Assembly (NCBI GenBank): GCA_030151925.1 | Contig: JASLCY010000349.1 | Location: 1-13,302, forward strand | Direction of reading: 5' to 3' | Length of the DNA: 13,302 nucleotides | Source: Oligoflexus sp. | GTDB taxonomy: Bacteria; Bdellovibrionota_B; Oligoflexia; Oligoflexales; Oligoflexaceae | Position numbers and translations under genes: made by a program | Notes under the pieces: generated by a model | Databases searched by the model: none | What the model was told of the DNA's origin: nothing | What the model saw: the letters and a program-made list of their open reading frames with translations, nothing else | Part shown: in pieces, positions 8,152-13,302 of the stretch | How positions within the stretch are numbered: position 1 is the first letter of the stretch | Layout: each line of letters begins with the position of its first letter

Positions 8152-9234
8152 TCAGAACGCGAAGTAACCCATAAACGTCAGTTCCGCCCCGGCTTTCGCC
8201 TTGTGATCGAGATTCTCCTTCAGATCCTCGTCGGGCGTCTTGCCTTTGAGGTACTGATCGGTGAAGGGATCGCTCTGGACGACGGTAAGCTGCTCCTTCT
8301 GCTTCAGGGGAGCGAAGATCACCGTTCCCATTCTAAAGCCGACCGAGCCGAATTTAAAATCCAAAATGAGCGGCACGCGCAGGGAGAAGACGCTGAGTTT
8401 CGATGTCACATCGTAGAGGCGGGTCGTCGTGTTATCGGTGTCGGAGAGTTTATCGAGCTGGAACTTCACCGTGGAGTTGTCGACGTCCACGCCGAGGGCC
8501 ATGTTGAAGGACGCGAGGTCGAAGTCCCAGTGGACGAAGTAGAAGTCGAGCCAGCCGCCGACGCCTTTGCCGGTGCCGGTGGATTCCGTGTAGTCCTCGA
8601 AGACCGTATCGTTATCCTTGTCCGCGTAATCGGAGCTCACGCGCTTCGGGGCGAAGCTGCGCGAACGGCCGCCGAGGGCGAGCGTGAACTGGCCGAGGCC
8701 GATGCCCAACTCCGCGCCGAAGCTGGTCGCCTTCACGGGCGTGTCCTTGCTCCACATCGTCTCGGTGTCTTTTCCCAGCGGGGTTTCATAGACCAGGTTG
8801 TTGTAGGAGACCGGCGCGGCTATCGCGAAGCCCCCGAAGAGGCCGACATAGATCGGAGCTTTATACCCTTCCTCAACCGGCTTATCGGCATTCTCGTCGA
8901 TCGTGATCTTCACGTTCTTGTTATTGATCGCCTCGATATCGGCGAACATGCCGACCTTGATCTTGGCGAGGTCCTCGTCTTTCTTGACGAAGACGGAGCT
9001 CGCCTTGCCCTTGGCCGCCTTGATCTTGCCGCAGGCAAGCTTATCCTTGCTCTGCTCGTTCTCGAAGAAGCAGACCTTCTTCTTTTTATCGAAACCGTCG
9101 TTCGTGCCCTGGTCGAGGATCACCAGGTGCTTGACCGCATTGATCTTCTTTACGGTGGCCGCTTCACCGGACGTCGCAGCGAGGAGGAGCACCGCGAGGC
9201 CGAGGCCATGACTTGTGCGCAAAGGATACCTCAT
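8152..9234 (-). CDS. Putative outer-membrane beta-barrel protein, uncharacterised
   Basis: A 360-residue protein I do not recognise. The N-terminus is a signal peptide: Arg at 2 and 6, a hydrophobic core GLAVLLLAA, and a likely cleavage after about residue 25 in SGEA-ATV. A small lysine-rich domain follows (about 27-105), with a G-x-x-x-G turn in DQGTNDGF and two cysteines (C55, C68) that could pair outside the cytoplasm. From about 128 to the end the sequence alternates polar and hydrophobic residues with aromatic ends, for example IYVGLFGGFAIAA and GGWLDFYFVHWDF, and it terminates MGYFAF. A terminal Phe is the classic outer-membrane barrel signal. It is the second gene of a pair: its ATG overlaps the TGA of the lipoprotein gene (ATGA, 9231-9234), with no separate ribosome site. 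Function is unknown; barrel assignment is inference. Confidence 0.8.
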   Translation of the reverse strand: MRYPLRTSHGLGLAVLLLAATSGEAATVKKINAVKHLVILDQGTNDGFDKKKKVCFFENEQSKDKLACGKIKAAKGKASSVFVKKDEDLAKIKVGMFADIEAINNKNVKITIDENADKPVEEGYKAPIYVGLFGGFAIAAPVSYNNLVYETPLGKDTETMWSKDTPVKATSFGAELGIGLGQFTLALGGRSRSFAPKRVSSDYADKDNDTVFEDYTESTGTGKGVGGWLDFYFVHWDFDLASFNMALGVDVDNSTVKFQLDKLSDTDNTTTRLYDVTSKLSVFSLRVPLILDFKFGSVGFRMGTVIFAPLKQKEQLTVVQSDPFTDQYLKGKTPDEDLKENLDHKAKAGAELTFMGYFAF

Positions 9235-10427
9235 AAACGTTTATTCAGGCGAAACTCGACCCAGTCTTGCGCCGTGATGATCCAAGGCGGGTAACCTCCC
9301 TGGTCGCGATAGTGGATTTGATTGGTCTCGAAGCTGAAGGTCGCGAGGTAGCTGCCTTGGGGAAGCTTCGCGAGGTATTCGCTGGGGACGACGAGGTTCC
9401 CCTTATCGATCGGAAAGCGGCAGGTGAGCAGAGTCGCGGCCGCGTCCTGCGATTTTATATCGAGCTCGAAGTGGGAGACGGGCGCCGGGTAGAGGACCTT
9501 GGGAGCGATCTGGAAGCTGGCGGTCGTCAGATCGAAATCCGGCAGGGCGCCCTGGAGGTTGCGGTTATTCATGTTCACGCTGGTCTTGCCGTCGCCCACC
9601 GCCACCGCCGACATCATGCCGGGAGGGTTGCTGTCGAAGCTGTAGGGCTGATTCTCCCAGGTGAAGCTCCATTTCCAGTTCTCGAGTTTGCTGGTCGCAT
9701 CGTAGAACGCGAGCAGCCGCGTGGGGAAGAAGGGATGGACCTTGGCGGCCGCGGTGCCGTAACCATCGGTTTTCACGTCGGAGAGTCCGAACAAGGGACG
9801 CTTCTGCGGATCGTCCTGCGACTTGGCCCGTTCGAAGGTCACCGCCTGCGGCCCGGGATTCAAAGTGCAGGTCACGGCGGTATCGAGGCCGATTTTCGAC
9901 CCCAGGTCCTTGATCGACAAGGTCTCGCTGGAGCGGTAGCCGTAGATCTCAGCGCTGCCTCGCGGCGCCTGGTAACGAACGATCACGAGGTTCTGCGCGG
10001 TGCCTTCCACGTAACCCGTCGGCTCATGGAACTCCTGCACGAAATGCGAGAGCAGCGTCACGGTCTTCGGCCAGACGTAGATATGGAACGTTACGGGAAA
10101 ACCCTTGGTAAGGCCCGTAATGCTGATGTTTTGCGTGAGCGAGAGCTTATCCTTCGGGCAATCGATCGCCAGCGGGGACGCGGGCTGCGGCGAGCCGCTC
10201 GGATCGTCGGCGGCATATTCGATTCGGCAGTTGTGCTGGTCTTTGAGGTCGAAGGTCAGGATCCCGCTGCGGCCGTCCGCGGCGCGGGTGAAACGCAGGG
10301 AGTCCTTATCCAACATCGCGGCGACCTCGGGGGTGGTCGATCCGCTACGGATGGCGTTCGGCTTGAGTTTGTTGCAGGCGACGAGCGTGAGGCTCAGGCC
10401 GACTGCGATGGTCAAGGATTTCGACAT
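9231..10427 (-). CDS. Predicted outer-membrane lipoprotein, uncharacterised
   Basis: A 398-residue protein of no family known to me. It begins MSKSLTIAVGLSLTLVACN, a lipoprotein signal peptide with a lipobox L-V-A-C18. Residue +2 after the Cys is Asn, not Asp, which in Gram-negatives predicts transport to the outer membrane. The mature part is rich in beta-prone segments and has four more cysteines (C67, C90, C187, C336), compatible with disulfides in extracytoplasmic beta-sandwich units. The segments near C67, C187 and C336 (NCRIEY, VTCTLN, LTCRFP) look alike, hinting at repeated immunoglobulin-like or FN3-like modules (inference). It is the first gene of a two-gene unit with the putative barrel protein, so the pair probably acts together at the cell surface. 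The ribosome site is weak. Confidence 0.82.
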   Translation of the reverse strand: MSKSLTIAVGLSLTLVACNKLKPNAIRSGSTTPEVAAMLDKDSLRFTRAADGRSGILTFDLKDQHNCRIEYAADDPSGSPQPASPLAIDCPKDKLSLTQNISITGLTKGFPVTFHIYVWPKTVTLLSHFVQEFHEPTGYVEGTAQNLVIVRYQAPRGSAEIYGYRSSETLSIKDLGSKIGLDTAVTCTLNPGPQAVTFERAKSQDDPQKRPLFGLSDVKTDGYGTAAAKVHPFFPTRLLAFYDATSKLENWKWSFTWENQPYSFDSNPPGMMSAVAVGDGKTSVNMNNRNLQGALPDFDLTTASFQIAPKVLYPAPVSHFELDIKSQDAAATLLTCRFPIDKGNLVVPSEYLAKLPQGSYLATFSFETNQIHYRDQGGYPPWIITAQDWVEFRLNKRL

Positions 10428-10473
10428 CGCGGGTTCGTCTCGGGATAAAGGGCGTTAGGGACAACTCTCCTCT

Positions 10474-10482
10474 ATTCTAACA
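10474..10482 (-). promoter_or_regulatory. Possible extended -10 promoter for the lipoprotein/outer-membrane pair
   Basis: Read on the minus strand, TGTTAGAAT gives a TGn extension followed by TAGAAT, a 5/6 match to the -10 consensus. It sits about 47 nt upstream of the lipoprotein ATG. The -35 region at 17-nt spacing (TTTATG) is poor, as is common for extended -10 promoters. Short A/T-rich motifs can occur by chance, so this is tentative. Confidence 0.35.
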
Positions 10483-10543
10483 AGATCATTTTGACCCATA
10501 AAGATGGTCCCTCGGCGAAGTTTGCCCTGTGACCCGAAGCTTC

Positions 10544-10572
10544 TTGACCCCATGGGAGGTCTTAGGTAGCAT
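10544..10572 (+). promoter_or_regulatory. Sigma70-like promoter of pyrG-kdsD
   Basis: TTGACC (10544-10549) and TAGCAT (10567-10572) are separated by exactly 17 nt. These match the -35 and -10 consensus at 5/6 and 4/6 positions. The predicted transcript would start near 10579 and leave a leader of about 65 nt before the pyrG ATG. Transcription starting there would exclude the longer in-frame pyrG extension that begins at 10529. Confidence 0.5.
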
Positions 10573-10589
10573 AAACTCCCGTCTGAAAT

Positions 10590-10605
10590 TCAATGTCATC
10601 ATTGA
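10590..10605. promoter_or_regulatory. 16-nt perfect palindrome in the pyrG leader
   Basis: TCAATG-TCAT-CATTGA is a 6-bp inverted repeat around a 4-nt centre, about 11-26 nt downstream of the predicted pyrG transcription start. It could be an operator for a dimeric repressor or a weak RNA hairpin. No poly-U tract follows, so it is not an intrinsic terminator. A 6-bp repeat may also arise by chance. Confidence 0.25.
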
Positions 10606-10645
10606 TCGTAACCACCCAATACCCTTGCTAAATATGAGAGATTTG

Positions 10646-12259
10646 ATGAGAAAACGTCATCGCACGAAATACATTTTTGTTACCGGCGGGGTCGTGTCTT
10701 CACTCGGCAAAGGTATCGTGGCTGCGAGCTTAGGCTCCCTTCTGGAAGGCCGCGGCCTGCGGGTGAGCCTGACCAAGGTCGATCCCTATCTTAATGTCGA
10801 CCCTGGAACGATGAGTCCTTTCCAGCATGGAGAGGTCTTCGTTACCGACGACGGCGCGGAAACCGACCTCGACATCGGGCATTACGAGCGCTTCACCTCA
10901 GCGACCCTGACCCGTTTGAACAGTTTTTCCACAGGTCAGGTCTACGACAAAGTCCTGAGCAAGGAGCGCCGTGGTGATTATTTGGGCGGCACCGTCCAGG
11001 TCATCCCGCACGTGACGGATCAGATCAAAGAAAACATCTACGCGAGCTCCGACGGGAGCGACGTCGCCATCATCGAGATCGGCGGCACCGTGGGCGATAT
11101 CGAAAGCCTCCCCTTCCTCGAAGCCATTCGTCAGGTGCGTTACGACCTGGGGGACGAAAACGTCCTCTACATGCACCTCACGCTCGTGCCCTACATCAAC
11201 GCCGCCCATGAGCTGAAGACCAAACCCACGCAGCATTCGGTGAAAGATCTTCGCCAGATCGGTATCCAACCCGATATCCTCGTCTGCCGCGCGGATCGGC
11301 CCGTTCCCCCAGAACTCAGGGAAAAAATTGGTCTTTTCTGCAACGTGAAACCCGAGCGCGTGATCGATTGCTGCGACCTCGATACGATCTACAAGGTGCC
11401 GCTCTATCTTCACTCGCAGGGTCTCGACCAGATCGTGGTCGATAGCCTGAACATCTGGACCAGGAATCCTGAACTCCAGGAATGGCAACGCATCCAGGAA
11501 GCCCTCGACCATCCGAAAGGCCGCGTCCGCATCGGCATCGTCGGCAAGTACGTGGACGTGATCGACTCCTATAAATCGATCAACGAATCCTTGATCCACG
11601 CGGGCATCGCCCATCAGGTCGCGATCGATCCCGTGTATTTCGATGCGGCGAACCTCACGGCGGAAAACGTCGGCGAGCAGCTCGCGGGTCTCGATGGGGT
11701 CATCGTCCCCGGCGGCTTCGGCAACCGCGGGGTCGAAGGCAAGATCGCAGCCATCCGTTATCTCAGGGAAAACAAGATCCCGTTCTTCGGCATCTGCCTG
11801 GGCATGCAGCTCGCGGCGATCGAGTTCGCCCGCAACGTGCTGGGGCTTAAAGAAGCGGACAGCCAGGAATTCAATGCGCAAAGCCCCGATCAGATCATCC
11901 ATCTCATGGAAGATCAGAAGAAATACCGGGACCTCGGCGGGACGATGCGCCTCGGCGCCTATCCCTGCCAGCTCCTGCCGGGCTCCAAAGCGCGCGCGGC
12001 CTACGGCGCGGACCTCATCTCCGAACGCCATCGCCACCGTTATGAATTCAATAACGCCTATCGCGAGCGCTTCGAGGACAAGGGCATGCTCTTCTCCGGC
12101 CTCTCGCCCGACGGCACGCTCGTCGAAGTCATCGAGATCAAGGATCACCCCTGGTTCCTCGGCGGGCAGTTCCACCCTGAGCTCAAGAGCAAACCGATGC
12201 AGCCGCATCCGCTCTTCAAAGATTTTGTGGGCGCCGCTCGCGAAAGAAGCCAGCGATGA
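10646..12259 (+). CDS. pyrG: CTP synthase
   Basis: Converts UTP to CTP with ATP and glutamine, the last step of pyrimidine nucleotide synthesis. From this start the protein is 537 residues (E. coli 545). The N-terminal synthetase domain opens with [17 protein letters not shown], then [20 protein letters not shown], the acidic Mg site DDGAETDLD, and the CTP-contact motif KTKPTQHSV. The C-terminal class I glutamine amidotransferase domain has the nucleophile C384 in GICLGMQ, and H510 and E512 in FHPEL, matching E. coli C379, H515 and E517. The frame is open back to 10529, but those extra 39 codons are unlike the family and run through the predicted promoter. GAGAG lies 5 nt before the chosen ATG; another ATG at 10634 lacks such a site. 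It overlaps kdsD by ATGA. Confidence 0.97.
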   Translation: MRKRHRTKYIFVTGGVVSSLGKGIVAASLGSLLEGRGLRVSLTKVDPYLNVDPGTMSPFQHGEVFVTDDGAETDLDIGHYERFTSATLTRLNSFSTGQVYDKVLSKERRGDYLGGTVQVIPHVTDQIKENIYASSDGSDVAIIEIGGTVGDIESLPFLEAIRQVRYDLGDENVLYMHLTLVPYINAAHELKTKPTQHSVKDLRQIGIQPDILVCRADRPVPPELREKIGLFCNVKPERVIDCCDLDTIYKVPLYLHSQGLDQIVVDSLNIWTRNPELQEWQRIQEALDHPKGRVRIGIVGKYVDVIDSYKSINESLIHAGIAHQVAIDPVYFDAANLTAENVGEQLAGLDGVIVPGGFGNRGVEGKIAAIRYLRENKIPFFGICLGMQLAAIEFARNVLGLKEADSQEFNAQSPDQIIHLMEDQKKYRDLGGTMRLGAYPCQLLPGSKARAAYGADLISERHRHRYEFNNAYRERFEDKGMLFSGLSPDGTLVEVIEIKDHPWFLGGQFHPELKSKPMQPHPLFKDFVGAARERSQR

Positions 12260-13218
12260 GCGATCAGTACATCCCCTGGGCGCGCGACGTCCTCGAGGCG
12301 GAAGGCCTTTCGCTCCTCGCCACCGCCAAGGCCCTGGGGCCGGGCTTCAAGGAGGCCGTCTCCACCATCCTCAGCTCGAAGGGCAAAGTCGTGGTCACGG
12401 GCCTCGGCAAATCCGGGCACGTGGGACGCAAGCTCGCGGCCACCCTCGCGAGCACGGGGACGGCCGCTTTTTTCCTTCATCCGTCCGAAGCCCTGCACGG
12501 CGACCTCGGCATGATCCAGAATCACGATGTGGTGCTCGCCCTCGCGTTCGGAGGAGAGACCCGCGAGACGCTCGAAGTCGTGAAATTCGCCAACCGCAGA
12601 AGCATCCCGGTGATCGCGATCACCGGTAAGCTGGAGTCTTCACTCGCTCGGATGGCCAGCGTCGTCCTCGACGGCAGCGTGGAACGCGAAGCCTGTCCCC
12701 TGAATCTCGCGCCGACCACCTCCACGGTCGTGGCCATGGGCCTCGGCGATGCCCTGGCGATCGCCATCATGCGCGCGCGCGGATTCGAAAAATCCGACTT
12801 CGCGCAGTATCATCCCGACGGCAGCCTCGGCCGCCAGCTCTCGCTCGTCAGCGAGCACATGAAGACCGATCTGATCGCGATCCACGAGAATGACGACTTC
12901 AACCGCGTGCTCGAAGTCATCACCACGCATAACTACGGTATCGCCGGCGTTTATGATGCGCAGGATAAACTCATCGGTGCGATTACCGACGGCGATCTGC
13001 GTCGTGCGATTAAGTCGGCGCGCGAGGGCATTTTTAAACTCCGCGCGAAAGAGATCATGACGAAAAATCCGAAGACGATAGAAAACGATCGTTTAGCGCT
13101 CGATGCTGTCAAGATGATGGAGCAGATGCGTATAACCTCGCTTTTCGTCAGGGATCAGCAGCAGCACATAGTCGGTTTGATCCGGATGCATGATCTTTTG
13201 GCCGCGAAGATCGTCTAG
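12256..13218 (+). CDS. kdsD: Arabinose-5-phosphate isomerase (SIS plus two CBS domains)
   Basis: A 320-residue protein (E. coli KdsD 328) that interconverts ribulose-5-phosphate and arabinose-5-phosphate, the first step toward Kdo for the LPS inner core. The SIS domain (about 35-195) has [22 protein letters not shown] and HGDLGM. All four residues matching E. coli K59, E111, E152 and H193 are kept: K52, E104, E145 in [14 protein letters not shown], and H186 in [11 protein letters not shown]. Two CBS domains follow (about 202-258 and 265-320), with ITDGDLRR and the end [10 protein letters not shown]. Oddity: the loop that reads SNSGE in E. coli is AFGGE here (A97, G99), so both serines are gone. 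The start overlaps the pyrG stop (ATGA), so the two are translationally coupled. A KpsF or GutQ paralogue is the main alternative. Confidence 0.95.
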   Translation: MSDQYIPWARDVLEAEGLSLLATAKALGPGFKEAVSTILSSKGKVVVTGLGKSGHVGRKLAATLASTGTAAFFLHPSEALHGDLGMIQNHDVVLALAFGGETRETLEVVKFANRRSIPVIAITGKLESSLARMASVVLDGSVEREACPLNLAPTTSTVVAMGLGDALAIAIMRARGFEKSDFAQYHPDGSLGRQLSLVSEHMKTDLIAIHENDDFNRVLEVITTHNYGIAGVYDAQDKLIGAITDGDLRRAIKSAREGIFKLRAKEIMTKNPKTIENDRLALDAVKMMEQMRITSLFVRDQQQHIVGLIRMHDLLAAKIV

Positions 13219-13242
13219 GCCCGCAAACACTCTCCAATAGCG

Positions 13243-13302
13243 ATGTTCACGCGTTTCAAGCGTAATTTCCGAGGTTTTTGCACGGATTTTGCATCGCGCC
13301 CC
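13243..13302 (+). CDS. Possible start of a downstream gene (partial, weak)
   Basis: An ATG 24 nt after the kdsD stop opens a frame that runs to the window edge for 20 codons (MFTRFKRNFRGF...). It is short, basic and has no clear ribosome site. It could be the first codons of the next gene, and Kdo or LPS-transport genes often follow kdsD, but the sequence is too short to identify. The flanking 13219-13242 shows no terminator hairpin. Confidence 0.18.
   Translation, partial: MFTRFKRNFRGFCTDFASRP

Noticed and set aside
8203..9294. A 363-codon plus-strand frame opposite the outer-membrane gene, and a 393-codon one (9267-10448) opposite the lipoprotein gene
   Set aside because: Both have the low-complexity Arg/Glu/Asp/Val/Gly composition of shadow frames. 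The minus-strand proteins have proper signal peptides, a lipobox and an ATGA junction.
10529..10645. N-terminal extension of CTP synthase by 39 residues
   Set aside because: The extension has no family support, overlaps the predicted -35 and -10 boxes, and the downstream ATG at 10646 has a well-placed GAGAG site.
10898..12208. A 436-codon minus-strand frame opposite pyrG
   Set aside because: Shadow of the pyrG coding sequence with no recognisable motif.
13270..13297. Near-direct repeat TTTTGCA spaced by a few bases after kdsD
   Set aside because: Only 7 nt long, two copies, at the window edge. It is compatible with chance.

Overview
The window is a gene-dense, high-GC (roughly 60% by eye) chromosomal segment from a Gram-negative bacterium. 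Evidence for Gram-negative: a Kdo-pathway arabinose-5-phosphate isomerase, a lipobox lipoprotein and a putative outer-membrane barrel protein ending in Phe. The organism relies on GatCAB for Asn-tRNA and/or Gln-tRNA formation. The layout (gyrB-gyrA running into gatCAB, and pyrG-kdsD) would fit a Bdellovibrionota/Oligoflexia-like or other former 'deltaproteobacterial' lineage. That placement is an impression only; no sequence comparison was possible.

Region 1 (1-8142, all + strand) is one compact run of seven genes. It holds the 3' end of gyrB, complete gyrA, gatC, gatA and gatB, a class-C beta-lactamase-fold serine hydrolase, and a DAO-family FAD oxidoreductase. Spacing is tight: 9 nt between gyrB and gyrA, 4 nt between gyrA and gatC, 30 nt between gatC and gatA. 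gatA and gatB overlap by 41 nt, and each of the last two junctions overlaps by 14 nt. It is probably one transcription unit combining DNA supercoiling, tRNA-dependent amidation and two enzymes of unknown substrate. No terminator is evident at its end.

Region 2 (8152-10427, - strand) is a two-gene unit. A lipoprotein of no recognised family comes first, then a signal-peptide-bearing putative outer-membrane protein. They are joined by an ATGA start/stop overlap. The second gene ends 9 nt from the convergent oxidoreductase gene.

Region 3 (10428-13302) starts with a divergent intergenic stretch. It holds a good sigma70-like promoter for pyrG, a 16-nt palindrome in the pyrG leader, and an extended -10 element facing the lipoprotein. 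pyrG (CTP synthase) then overlaps kdsD (arabinose-5-phosphate isomerase) by ATGA. This links CTP supply to CMP-Kdo/LPS synthesis, although kdsA, a common neighbour of pyrG in Gram-negatives, is absent here. The last 84 nt hold no established gene.

I found no rRNA, tRNA, CRISPR array, insertion sequence or integrase. No stretch longer than about 220 nt lacks a gene. Most of the window is housekeeping. The points most worth a second look are a Phe at the quinolone-contact position of GyrA, the hydrolase/oxidoreductase pair appended to gatCAB, the unrecognised lipoprotein/outer-membrane pair, and altered serines in the KdsD sugar-phosphate loop.
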